Positions 37,203 to 45,770 of a stretch of 64,000 bases of DNA are shown piece by piece. The notes below the pieces were generated by a model. The model saw only the letters and a program-made list of their open reading frames with translations. It was not told where the DNA came from and ran no database searches. The translations under genes were made by a program, and so were the position numbers. This stretch comes from Thermoplasmatales archaeon (lineage in GTDB: Archaea > Thermoplasmatota > Thermoplasmata > Thermoplasmatales > Thermoplasmataceae), in NCBI GenBank assembly GCA_026127925.1, contig JAJSLM010000002.1, forward strand, positions 62,001 to 126,000, given 5' to 3'. Positions within the stretch are counted from its first letter, which is position 1. Every line of letters starts with the position of its first letter.

Positions 37203-38416
37203 TTTTTTTCACCGTGAGAATTTTTCTCTAGGTATAAGAATAGTTTCATAACCATCTCTTGCTTTGTAATGTTTCCGATGTCACTCGGGCCGTTCGCATC
37301 GATCAGGAAATAATGGTTCTGAACTCTGCCGTATGGATCGTGCTTCTCAGAGAATGAATTGTAAACAATATAATCGCCCCCTTGACTACTCAGGAGTTTT
37401 TTCCAGTTTCGTGGTATTTCAGAGCCCTCAAGTTTGAAGGTCACAAATTTACCCTTGTGTTTCTCCCTAATCAATCGGTTCAATTTTCGCTCCTTCTTTA
37501 GCTCTATCTTCCAATCGCTGTCACTGTCCAGCTTCACTTTGCTTGGTTTAGAGACAGAGAAATCCGGAAGAGACGCTGAATTTATAACGATATCAAATCT
37601 TTCACTGTCCAGTATCTTTCTCACGGAATCGAAGTATTCATCAAGTGTGTGTGCTTCGTGAAATTCCACGTAATCCGGAATTTCATAATCTGAATTACCG
37701 ACATATACCACGTGTGAAGACCCGAAGATAAAAGCGTACCTGGAAAGGTAATATCCAGTAAGTCCTGTCCCTCTGTTAGTGATCACTCTTACGGGATCTA
37801 TCGGCTCATCTCCTCGTCCGCCTATTATGAGTGTTCGGGTCCCGTTCAACAATGTCCTGAAGAATGCCAGCTTGACGAAATCGATAATTTTGCTTGATTG
37901 TGAGATCTTTGCTTTTTCCTCTTCAATTAGTGGCGGCATTATAATCGCACCTGCACTTTCCAAAGTGGCTAAATTATTGGAATTTATTTTATTAGACATC
38001 ATGGCTTCATGCATAACCGGGCAAATGACTACCGGATTGTTATTACCAAGAGCAAATGAGAAAAAGAGTGAGACCACATCATCAGCTATTCCGTTTGCCA
38101 TCTTCCCGACAGCATTATAGGTGGTAGGGCATACAAGGAGCATTCTCTCCTTTTCTTTGTGAAGAAACAACTCGACATGTTCCACATTTCCACTAATCTC
38201 TGTCACAACCGTATTCCCAGAAGCCCATGCAAAGAGTCTTGGATCGATCATCTCCTGAGCTTCATTGGTCATTCCGACTATAACATTCGCTCCTTCCCTG
38301 CGCAAATCCCTTACTACGTCAAGGGTTCTGTAGATAGAAATGCTTGCACATACCCCCAGTATCACGGTCTTGTCTTTCAAGGATCCTTCGTATCCTGTTT
38401 CAGTCGTCATTTTCAA
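37199..38416 (-). CDS. coaBC: Bifunctional phosphopantothenoylcysteine decarboxylase / phosphopantothenate-cysteine ligase
   Basis: Makes 4'-phosphopantetheine for coenzyme A. 405 residues: N-terminal flavin decarboxylase (CoaC; VILGVCASISIYRTLDVVR near 18, GNVEHVELF with the active His, VVICPVMHEAMM) and C-terminal ligase (CoaB; RTLIIGGRGDEPIDPVRVITNRGTG from about 198). A variant ASIS replaces the common GGIA near the start. It overlaps the upstream hotdog gene by 17 nt and the downstream nitrilase by 4 nt. Confidence 0.93.
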   Translation of the reverse strand: MKMTTETGYEGSLKDKTVILGVCASISIYRTLDVVRDLRREGANVIVGMTNEAQEMIDPRLFAWASGNTVVTEISGNVEHVELFLHKEKERMLLVCPTTYNAVGKMANGIADDVVSLFFSFALGNNNPVVICPVMHEAMMSNKINSNNLATLESAGAIIMPPLIEEEKAKISQSSKIIDFVKLAFFRTLLNGTRTLIIGGRGDEPIDPVRVITNRGTGLTGYYLSRYAFIFGSSHVVYVGNSDYEIPDYVEFHEAHTLDEYFDSVRKILDSERFDIVINSASLPDFSVSKPSKVKLDSDSDWKIELKKERKLNRLIREKHKGKFVTFKLEGSEIPRNWKKLLSSQGGDYIVYNSFSEKHDPYGRVQNHYFLIDANGPSDIGNITKQEMVMKLFLYLEKNSHGEKN

Positions 38417-38807
38417 GTCTCCTTATAAGCCAGTTTCCTGTTGCATAAGCACAAAGATTTCCCTTTCCGTCATAAAGCTTCATCTTCACAAAATAAATCT
38501 TTTTCCCACCTTTGGCGACACGTGAAGTAACGGTCACCGGTCCTTCTTTGGCAGGACGTAGAAAATTTACAGTCATATTAACAGTGAGCTCATCTATTGC
38601 TTCCCCGTATGTCATTACCGACAGTCCGCCGGCGGCATCCATTATACTCATGATCGCACCTCCGTTCATTATCCCCCCAGGCCTAAGCAGATTCCTTTCC
38701 AATGGGAATTTAAGTTTAAGAAACCCTTGGACAGCTTCAACAATATCGATATCAAAATTCTTAAGAAAATTATCAAGTTTAAGGATCTCAGAAAGCTGCT
38801 CTTTCAT
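38400..38807 (-). CDS. PaaI-type hotdog thioesterase
   Basis: 135-residue hotdog-fold acyl-CoA thioesterase. Core GGIMNGGAIMSIMDAAGGLSV (about 44-64) is the helix of the family, with VNFLRPAKEGPVTVTSRV in the second half. It probably hydrolyses aryl- or acyl-CoA. Overlap with coaBC makes it the first gene of a CoA-related operon (thioesterase, coaBC, nitrilase). Confidence 0.85.
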   Translation of the reverse strand: MKEQLSEILKLDNFLKNFDIDIVEAVQGFLKLKFPLERNLLRPGGIMNGGAIMSIMDAAGGLSVMTYGEAIDELTVNMTVNFLRPAKEGPVTVTSRVAKGGKKIYFVKMKLYDGKGNLCAYATGNWLIRRLENDD

Positions 38808-38853
38808 GTTGTGGATAGCTATTACGGTTTCTTAATAATTTTCAAAGCGTTGT

Positions 38854-38874
38854 TAGTAGCTTTTAGAGCTACTA
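38854..38874. promoter_or_regulatory. Inverted repeat between the thioesterase and TrmB genes
   Basis: TAGTAGCT-TTTAG-AGCTACTA: two perfect 8-bp arms, 5-nt centre. It lies in the divergent promoter region of the thioesterase operon and the TrmB regulator, so it is a candidate operator for that regulator. Confidence 0.45.
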
Positions 38875-38985
38875 TTTCCCGCAATTCTGAAATAATAAGT
38901 TAAATATGTTTAAAAGGTAATTCTAAAGCTTCTAATGAAATTAATTGCATAGAAAAAACTTTATGTTAACATCGCATTATTAGTT

Positions 38986-39705
38986 ATGGAGACTACTAAC
39001 GATGAATTTTCAAAGATCTCTGAGTTGCTGAGGCTTTTGGGTCTGTCGTATTATGAGGCGCAGGGCTTTGCTGCGCTTGTCTATCATGGTATCGCTGACG
39101 CAGATACCGTAGCAGATTCCGCTAAGATTCCAAGAACATCTGCATACAAGGTGATGGAGTCTCTGGTCGAAAAGGGTTTCGCAAAAGAGACACAGGGACG
39201 GCCAAGGATGTTCAAGCCAGAAGACATGAACAAAATTAGGAACGAATTCACTGAAAAAATTGACGATCTGTTCCGAAGGCTAAAAGCGCTTCAAGACGTT
39301 CTTCCATCAAAGGGGGAACCGCAACTGATCTACACGATTCATGGGACGGACAAAGTTTATGACAAAATTAAAGAAATGATAAACCTGACCGAGAGGGAAC
39401 TTATAATATGCACACCAAGGATAAGAGACATTCGAACAGCATTCAAGAAAAATATCGAGAATGCCGTGAAGAGGGGGGTCAAGATCATTTTCATTACACC
39501 GCCTAATAAGAGAGTACCCTCACCATCAACTGTTTATAGAAAAGAAGGCCTTATCGCCACCGATGTAGTAAGTGATCAGGAGAGAGCTATGCTTGCCGCT
39601 CCTGAAATGGATGCATGTGGTTATTCCGATAATCCCGCTCTTGTGGCGCATGTTTTCCAGTTTGTGAACATGATGATGAACGGCGAAACGCCAAAGACGG
39701 TGTAG
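38986..39705 (+). CDS. TrmB-family transcriptional regulator
   Basis: 239-residue regulator. A winged helix opens the protein (LLRLLGLSYYEAQGFAAL, then PRTSAYKVMESLVEKGFAKE as the recognition helix, about 16-66), followed by a coiled coil (about 78-100) and a C-terminal phospholipase D-like ligand domain, the TrmB layout. It probably responds to a sugar or another metabolite. The box A is about 25 nt upstream (TTTATG). The inverted repeat at 38854 may be its site. Confidence 0.87.
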   Translation: METTNDEFSKISELLRLLGLSYYEAQGFAALVYHGIADADTVADSAKIPRTSAYKVMESLVEKGFAKETQGRPRMFKPEDMNKIRNEFTEKIDDLFRRLKALQDVLPSKGEPQLIYTIHGTDKVYDKIKEMINLTERELIICTPRIRDIRTAFKKNIENAVKRGVKIIFITPPNKRVPSPSTVYRKEGLIATDVVSDQERAMLAAPEMDACGYSDNPALVAHVFQFVNMMMNGETPKTV

Positions 39706-39729
39706 GGTTTGAAAGATATCACCGACATT

Positions 39730-40569
39730 ATGCTAATAGGAGGACACATATCCACTTCGGGAGGTGTATCACTTTCACCAGAAAGGGCCAGTGTCTTCGG
39801 TTTTCGGACATTTCAAATATTCTCGAAAAATCAGATGCAGTGGAAGAGCAAACCTCTCGATCCTAATGAAATTGAAAAATTCCATGCAGAGGTTAAGAAG
39901 AGATCCCAACAGGGGATAATGGTTCATGCCTCCTACCTCCTGAATCTTGGCACGTCCAAGAGAGACCTCAGGGCAAAGGTTGAGGTGGGATTTGAAGAAG
40001 AGATAAGAAGGGCGGATCAGCTCGGTATAAGCTATCTCGTGATTCACCCCGGATCGTCATTCGATTCTGAGCCAAACGTTGCGATTAAAAATATTATTGA
40101 AAACCTTAACAACGCGATCTCAGAGGAGCAAAAATGTATAATACTTCTTGAAAATTCGGCTGGTCAGGGGAACACAGTGGGCAGGACATTTGAGGAGCTT
40201 TCTGGAATTATTGGGGGAGTCGAGATGAAAGACAGGATCGGGGTGTGCATTGATACGTGCCATGCCTGGGCCGCCGGATATGATATAAAATCAGAAGCGG
40301 GTTACAACGAGACAATGGATCAGTTCGACTCTATTATTGGCTTGAATAAGTTATACGGTTTTCATCTAAATGATTCTAAAAATGGAAAAGGAGATCGGTT
40401 GGACAGGCATGAGCAGATTGGAAAAGGCAGAATAGGCGACGAAGGTTTTGCTAATTTTGTCAATGATAAAAGGCTCCGACCAAAATCTTTTGTCTTCGAG
40501 ACCCCACTTGGTGAAGCCGGGTATTCGAATGACCTGGATCATTTGCGAAAGATACTGAGGTCAGATTGA
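39730..40569 (+). CDS. nfo: Endonuclease IV (AP endonuclease)
   Basis: DNA repair enzyme cutting at abasic sites, 279 residues. TIM-barrel metal motifs are evident: GGHISTSGG, HASYLLNLGT, LLENSAGQGNTVG, CIDTCHAWAAGYD and FHLNDSKNGKGDRLDRHEQIG. It begins 24 nt after the TrmB gene and ends overlapping the DUF1015 gene by 4 nt. I chose ATG 39730; a TTG at 39709 is the alternative and would add seven non-conserved residues. Confidence 0.93.
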   Translation: MLIGGHISTSGGVSLSPERASVFGFRTFQIFSKNQMQWKSKPLDPNEIEKFHAEVKKRSQQGIMVHASYLLNLGTSKRDLRAKVEVGFEEEIRRADQLGISYLVIHPGSSFDSEPNVAIKNIIENLNNAISEEQKCIILLENSAGQGNTVGRTFEELSGIIGGVEMKDRIGVCIDTCHAWAAGYDIKSEAGYNETMDQFDSIIGLNKLYGFHLNDSKNGKGDRLDRHEQIGKGRIGDEGFANFVNDKRLRPKSFVFETPLGEAGYSNDLDHLRKILRSD

Positions 40570-41747
40570 TGAACATCATATCTTTTAGGCCATTATTTTT
40601 CAACACGCAGTGGCAAAAGTCAATTTCTCCTCCTTATGACGTGATCAGTAAGGACGAGGAAGTCGAGTTAAAGAAATTTCCATTTAACATTACACACATA
40701 ACGCTTCCGGTTACCAATGCTATTGGTTCCGATCTCTTTAATGAGTGGATATCTAGGGGAGTTCTTTACCGGTACCCGAAGGAACTCTTGATTGTAATTA
40801 TGCAAGAGTTTGAATACAATGGAAAGAAAATGAAACGATTCAGTGTGATGGCCCCTGTACAAACTTCACCGCCAGACGAAGATATTTTAACGCATGAACA
40901 CACTTTTGGAAAATATGTCGGTGAAAGGAAAGACTTAATGAAGTTGACAAAATGTCAGCTTGAGCCCATATTTCTCCTATCCGAGAAAGGAGATCTTCTT
41001 GACAAATTAAAGAGGTACACAGAATCTACACATTTTCAGAACTCTGTTGAGGAGCCGAAAGGGGTAATGAACTACGTATACCTTGTGGAAGATAAAGAAA
41101 GAATCAGTGAGATATTATCTTCAGTTTCCAGTTCAAGGGCTATCGTCGCGGATGGCCATCACAGGCTCCAGGCGACAAGAGAGCTTTACGAAGAGGATCA
41201 ACGGAACAAAGACTTCTGGAAATTCAGTCTTTCATACGTTGAACCCGCGGATCAGGATTCGCTTCTCATTCTTGGGATTCACAGGGTGATATCTTCTGGC
41301 CACAGTTTGAGAGATTATATGGCTCGCATTAGAGACTATTTTGAAGTTTCTGAAATAGATAATGCAAATGATGCAAAGACCGTTGTTCTCTATGATGGGA
41401 AATACCATTCATTAAGACCTAAAGATAAATCGTACAATGAAGCCGGCATAGACGATATAGAAGCATATGAGGCTTCAAATCCATTACTTATAGATCGAGT
41501 TCTTATTAGAAAGATTCTTGAAATTGATGAATCGACAATACTTACGGACGTTTATTATACCGGCGACGAGAGTGAAGCCAAAGAGCTTGTTGATGACGGA
41601 AACAGTGGTTTTGCAGTCATAATGCCGCAGTGGGACAAGAAAAAACTGTTCGCCTTAATGGATAAGGGCGTACAGTTGCCTCGCAAATCTACATATTTCT
41701 TTCCAAAGATTCCTTCTGGGCTGGCACTTTATTATGATGTAACGTGA
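40566..41747 (+). CDS. DUF1015 family protein (ParB/Srx-like fold)
   Basis: 393 residues. The family's opening SPPYDVISKDE (about 21-31) and DGHHRLQATREL (about 193-204) are both present; the latter resembles the motif of ParB/sulfiredoxin and free-serine kinases. It is possibly an amino-acid kinase-type enzyme, but no activity is proven. Translationally coupled to nfo (4-nt overlap). It is the last gene before tRNA-Thr. Confidence 0.85.
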   Translation: MMNIISFRPLFFNTQWQKSISPPYDVISKDEEVELKKFPFNITHITLPVTNAIGSDLFNEWISRGVLYRYPKELLIVIMQEFEYNGKKMKRFSVMAPVQTSPPDEDILTHEHTFGKYVGERKDLMKLTKCQLEPIFLLSEKGDLLDKLKRYTESTHFQNSVEEPKGVMNYVYLVEDKERISEILSSVSSSRAIVADGHHRLQATRELYEEDQRNKDFWKFSLSYVEPADQDSLLILGIHRVISSGHSLRDYMARIRDYFEVSEIDNANDAKTVVLYDGKYHSLRPKDKSYNEAGIDDIEAYEASNPLLIDRVLIRKILEIDESTILTDVYYTGDESEAKELVDDGNSGFAVIMPQWDKKKLFALMDKGVQLPRKSTYFFPKIPSGLALYYDVT

Positions 41748-41810
41748 CAAAATGTAATACCAACCACATATTTATTTATCCACAGATGCCATTTAACTAG
41801 ACAGATTTAG

Positions 41811-41883
41811 GCCGTTGTAGCTTAGCTGGTTGAGCAGCTGATTCGTAATCAGCAGGTCGGGGGTTCGAATCCCTCCAACGGCT
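41811..41883 (+). tRNA. tRNA-Thr (anticodon CGU)
   Basis: Acceptor GCCGTTG/CAACGGC with discriminator T, D-loop AGCTGGTTGAGC, anticodon stem CTGAT/ATCAG with loop TCGTA giving CGT, and T-loop TTCGAAT. No intron and CCA not encoded. U73 is usual for archaeal tRNA-Thr. A box A (TATTTATTTATC, about 41768-41779) precedes it. Confidence 0.96.
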
Positions 41884-42522
41884 TATTGACCGGCACAAGA
41901 AATTTATTCAATTACCAATAGAAATTGTTACGGATCGTAAAGGATTTCGGTTCATTCTGTATAGTATACAATCTCAGTACAATAAGGTACTAAGGAAAAG
42001 AGAATGATCTTGCAGAGTACGGTAAGCGCATTTACCATCTCCAGCATGAAAATGCATGGGGGCGGTAAACATTAAATGGCCGAAAATGGGTAAATTTGAT
42101 TGGGCGATTGCACTGATAAACATGGGTTTCCAGGTACATGTGATGAATCTTTCAAAGTTACCCCAGATATTTCAGACTGTCACGAAGCACCCTATAACAA
42201 GTTTCCTTAACTGCAATTATGAATGAGGATTTTAGAAGAGAATGGATAGAAAAACAGATGCATAGCAGTGCATAATATTTCAGGAACGGATGTCAAATGT
42301 GAAGGCTTGAGAAAAGACCAGGGGGATAATGAAAATCGTCAGTTCTTGAAAGATGAGACATCTTATAAGAATTTATACGTAAGATGAAAAAAGGTGTGAA
42401 TTTGCATTCAGTGGATATTAGTTAACAAATGATCCTTTGCGAAGAGCTAGTATGGATTTATCCGTATAATTTCATCAAATGTTTATTCATTGACCAACCA
42501 GTAGCCTATTCCTGCTGCATAT
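41884..42522. other. Gene-poor stretch behind tRNA-Thr with a transposase relic
   Basis: 639 nt with no intact gene. A degraded IS110-like fragment lies at 42086-42390. No copy of the tRNA 3' end was seen to the right, so no attachment site is supported. Confidence 0.5.
42086..42390 (+). pseudogene. Relic of an IS110-family-like transposase
   Basis: ATG 42086 opens a 46-residue frame with FDWAIALINMGFQVHVMNLSKLP followed by QIFQTVTKHP. This resembles the G-x-x-V-x-V-x-x-P...K...K-T-D block of IS110-type DEDD transposases. After the stop, another frame gives KTDA and then HNISGTDVKCEGLRKD, like the K-T-D-x-x-D-A segment that follows. Stops and frameshifts break it throughout. The call is from motif memory. 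Confidence 0.35.
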
Positions 42523-43134
42523 TCATTCAGCTGTTGTTTCTGTTCCTAATTTTTCAGTCTCTGCGAGTGCATTGACTCGTTTCCTCAAGTACTCAGGAAG
42601 CATGAGAATATACTCCTGGAGTTTCTCTTTGTTAACAGCCCTCAAAATCTCGTTTTTAACTTCCTCAGGCAAAAACTCATGATAATACACCATATCAATT
42701 AGGATCTTTTCCGGATCTGCAACAGGAATGAAGAAACCGCCATATTCAACAAAAGAGTAACCAAAAAACATGCTTCTCTCTATCCACCGTAACAGATAAT
42801 TCCTTCCCAGAAAAGTTCGTATACCGCTTCTTACGCGTCTGGGCGTAATTATGATTGGATTTGTTTCTTGCTCCCATAGATTCCGGATAGATAACGCATC
42901 CTGTAATCCATAATAAAATGGTTTGAAGGCAAATCCCACATACTGAATCTCATCGTAGAAAGAATATTGACCCCTAGTGATCCTGTATAATCTTCCTGAT
43001 CTCACAAGATTATTCAGCACCAGCTTGTAGTAACCTTCTGGACCATGCCTGTAAGTGAAGAAATTTCTGGCTTCGTAAGAAGAGAAGACTGGTTTAGAGG
43101 AGAACCTGGAAACAAATTCCTTCATGAATTTCAT
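42523..43134 (-). CDS. AbiEi-type antitoxin / wHTH repressor
   Basis: 203 residues, the partner of the nucleotidyltransferase toxin. The N-terminal winged helix (about 1-55: SSYEARNFFTYRHG then VRSGRLYRITRGQYSFYD) and the following FAFKPFYYGLQDALSIRNLWEQ fold fit AbiEi antitoxins, which repress their operon and block the toxin. It overlaps the toxin gene by 4 nt (ATGA), and it lies second in the operon; in most described AbiE pairs the antitoxin comes first. Confidence 0.82.
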   Translation of the reverse strand: MKFMKEFVSRFSSKPVFSSYEARNFFTYRHGPEGYYKLVLNNLVRSGRLYRITRGQYSFYDEIQYVGFAFKPFYYGLQDALSIRNLWEQETNPIIITPRRVRSGIRTFLGRNYLLRWIERSMFFGYSFVEYGGFFIPVADPEKILIDMVYYHEFLPEEVKNEILRAVNKEKLQEYILMLPEYLRKRVNALAETEKLGTETTAE

Positions 43135-43775
43135 CTAATATGCCTCTTCATTTCTCTTATCATGTTTTCAAAGGTAGGAGCCAGCCCAGTGTAAACAAGT
43201 GTCCGCAGTACGTGCTCATCAATGGGTGACGGCAAGTTGGAGAGGAATTCCATAAGATTCAGCCGAGTCGAAGCCTGCAATTCATAATTGGTTGAAAGGT
43301 GGTAAATATCATAAATGTCCCTTATGTAACGACGATCAGCATAAGCCAGCATCTTCTCTTCTATAAACTGGTCAGCTGTCAGACTTAAGACCTCAATATG
43401 GCTTCCATCTGTGAGTTCATATGCTATCTGGTTGCCTGTCGCATTGAATACGTGGTTGACCTCGACTCCTACAATTGCGTTATTGTTCTTTATACTTGAA
43501 AATATTACATTTCCAGTATCTTTAATCTTTAAGACCGACAAACCGTGAGACATAACTGATTTCTGAAATTTAGTCAAGATTCTTGGAAAAGAACGAGAAT
43601 AAAAATCAAGATCCTCGGAAAATCTTTTACCATTGTAGCACCTCCATATGGCTGTTCCCCCATGAAAAATTAACTCATCTGTAAGCGAATAGAGAATGTC
43701 CATGATTTCGTCCTGAAGAAAGGCAACCTGAACCTGAGATTGCTTTTTTAGTTGCTTTGCAATAGGTAATTTCAT
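43131..43775 (-). CDS. AbiEii/AbiGii nucleotidyltransferase toxin
   Basis: 214-residue nucleotidyltransferase of the AbiEii type: G39-G40-T-A-I-W-R then S53-E-D55-L-D57 (HGG...FSEDLDF), the catalytic Asp pair. A further Asp appears in RDIYDIYHL (about 165-173). These toxins inactivate tRNA or other targets by adding nucleotides. Start ATG 43775 (a TTG three codons upstream is possible). Promoter and inverted repeat lie directly upstream. Role in phage defence or plasmid stability is inferred from the family. Confidence 0.88.
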   Translation of the reverse strand: MKLPIAKQLKKQSQVQVAFLQDEIMDILYSLTDELIFHGGTAIWRCYNGKRFSEDLDFYSRSFPRILTKFQKSVMSHGLSVLKIKDTGNVIFSSIKNNNAIVGVEVNHVFNATGNQIAYELTDGSHIEVLSLTADQFIEEKMLAYADRRYIRDIYDIYHLSTNYELQASTRLNLMEFLSNLPSPIDEHVLRTLVYTGLAPTFENMIREMKRHIR

Positions 43776-43788
43776 GCCTAGCAATTAA

Positions 43789-43816
43789 CCTAAGATATAT
43801 AAATGTATATCTTGGG
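43789..43816. promoter_or_regulatory. Inverted repeat covering the toxin-antitoxin promoter
   Basis: CCTAAGATATA-TAAATG-TATATCTTGGG: two 11-nt arms with one mismatch and a 6-nt centre. On the minus strand it contains ATTTATATA, a box A about 24 nt before ATG 43775. A repressor bound here would block TBP, so it is a strong candidate site for AbiEi autoregulation. Confidence 0.6.
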
Positions 43817-44238
43817 TTTATTAGTATCCACTGTAAATCTATTTTATAAGATCTCTAAAAATAGGTAAAGTTGTCTATAGAAGCGATAAGCATTTCATTA
43901 ATATGGACGAGAATCTGGGATATACAGGATCTTTTGGAAATCACAGCAAACCATGTACACTATCAATATTTCCCGTCTCTGATCAACTAACAGCTACGAC
44001 TACAGCGTATAAAATTCTTGCTTTTTTATTCATGTAAAACAAAATACACTTATACATATGTGGTTACTGTTACCGCATCAGTTACATTTTCAACAAAGAA
44101 CTTAGCATATGGTTACCGTATAAACAATTAGGTCAGATGTTAATAAAACCTCGCTTAGAGAAATATTGTAATGTTCATTTAAAATTGAAGACAAACTAAT
44201 TCGAAGAACCAGCGTGTTGTATTGGTGTAATAGGAATG
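43817..44238. other. AT-rich stretch without a gene
   Basis: No gene, RNA or repeat seen. Composition is AT-rich, as in the accessory patch around it. Confidence 0.5.
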
Positions 44239-44784
44239 TCAGATGTTAAATGATGTCATGCTTGAAAGTGTAGTGTTAAAAGTTGCCTGCGCTCCTGAAA
44301 GTGGAACTCCGTAAGAGATCAGAAAAACAGCATAGGAACCAGAATGTGCGAACAAAAGAGTAACACCTAAGAGAGAAAAGCCAGAATATTGGAAAATGCC
44401 ATGCGTTGAATTTACTGCAATCTTGGTATACAAGGAAATTACGTCAAAGATCCCCAGTACATCAGAATATGCTGTTGCAGCTTTAGACGAAGATGAAAAG
44501 TGGTACTCGAGCAAACTTATGGAAGAACCATTACTGCTGTTCGTGAACGTTACATATTCTGAACTGACAATCCCAGTGAAGTTGAATGTGCTGTTTCTTG
44601 AACTATTAGTTTCAGAAGTACTTGTGTTCTTAAAGTCCTGATGGGTTTCGGAATTAACTTGATTTTTGCTTGGTACGCCGAAGTGAGGTTGATTCACAAC
44701 AAAACCATAAACCATCACTACTACCAATATGACAACAACTACTGCGACTCCTGCGACAACTATCTTGCTTTTTTTGGATACCAC
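44239..44784 (-). CDS. N-terminally anchored extracytoplasmic protein, unknown function
   Basis: 181 residues: MVSKKSK then a transmembrane helix (about 8-30), a Ser/Thr/Asn-rich linker with many N-x-S/T sequons, and a globular C-terminal domain with hydrophobic strands. It matches no family I recognise. It shares only architecture with the other anchored proteins in the window. There is a long AT-rich leader on both sides. Confidence 0.65.
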   Translation of the reverse strand: MVSKKSKIVVAGVAVVVVILVVVMVYGFVVNQPHFGVPSKNQVNSETHQDFKNTSTSETNSSRNSTFNFTGIVSSEYVTFTNSSNGSSISLLEYHFSSSSKAATAYSDVLGIFDVISLYTKIAVNSTHGIFQYSGFSLLGVTLLFAHSGSYAVFLISYGVPLSGAQATFNTTLSSMTSFNI

Positions 44785-44852
44785 GTTTCTTAAGTGGCGT
44801 AGTATATTTAAATATTTCTTAAAAAAATAATATCCCGTTAAGAAGCTGCAAT

Positions 44853-45593
44853 TTATCTTGCTGTAATCTTTTTCTTGGGAATATTGTACGTTGCGTAATA
44901 ATAAACTATTCCAAAGAATATGGCGAAGAAGAGTAAAATAAACAAATCCGATATCTGGCGAACTGCTTCAATGTACCAGAACGTGGCGAACGACAGAAGA
45001 ATTGCCGAAACAGCAACCTTCACGTCGGCTTGTTTCACTTTTCTGACTTGAGATCTCAAGACATAAACCGCTATGACCACGGCAATCAAGCCCAATATAA
45101 GGCCAGTTAGGGTATAATAATAATTCTGGGGAAAAAGTGCTACGAGCACTATTGCCGCTTCAAATGCTTCCACAACACCAACAGAGTAAGCGGTAATAAG
45201 GATGCCGTGTTCCTTCTCTTCCTTCTTTGTCGGAAATCCGAGACGCTGGTACCTCATTGATCTTTTTGCGCTTCTCATTAGCCTCAAGCCAAAATACAAA
45301 AGCAAAGTCGCGGAAACAAGTCTCACATAGAAAATTGGTAGAAGGGCAATATAATTACCGATAAATGCCGTTGGAACAAGTACAGTAATGACTCCTAAAG
45401 AGACAGCGTAGAATGGTTCTGCGGTTCTAGTCTCTGCATAAAGTGCAACACCGACAGCAGATGCTTCAGACATTTCTAACAAAGTTATTCCGAAAGCTGC
45501 CAAAAGAATAGCAATTTCAATCAAGTTGCCTGTATATGCCTTTTTCTTTAAAGCTTTTTTTATGAGCTTTCTTTTCCCCGAAGGAATGTCCAA
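44853..45593 (-). CDS. Multi-pass membrane protein with duplicated ExxEA motif
   Basis: 246 residues with about seven hydrophobic helices. Two intramembrane motifs, E40-M-S-E43-A and E142-A-F-E145-A, each in the first helix of a half, indicate an internal duplication like that of cation transporters (GDT1/UPF0016 or LysE-like folds). A conserved Lys/Arg loop follows each half (LRLMRSAKRSMR; VLRSQVRKVKQ). I recall similar predicted membrane proteins of unknown function in Thermoplasma and Sulfolobus. A metal-cation transport role is inference only. Confidence 0.7.
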   Translation of the reverse strand: MDIPSGKRKLIKKALKKKAYTGNLIEIAILLAAFGITLLEMSEASAVGVALYAETRTAEPFYAVSLGVITVLVPTAFIGNYIALLPIFYVRLVSATLLLYFGLRLMRSAKRSMRYQRLGFPTKKEEKEHGILITAYSVGVVEAFEAAIVLVALFPQNYYYTLTGLILGLIAVVIAVYVLRSQVRKVKQADVKVAVSAILLSFATFWYIEAVRQISDLFILLFFAIFFGIVYYYATYNIPKKKITAR

Positions 45594-45770
45594 AACGCCA
45601 TAGTTTTACGGACAAATCTAAGAGGTTAGCAACTTTTTTCGAGATTTAAAGTATCCCTCAATTAGCATGTTGGAAAATAAGTAATCCATTATTTTTTAAA
45701 ACTATAAAACAGGCAAACGTTTCCTTTTATAGCCCAAACAATAGAACACGAAATTACTGAAAAAATTATA

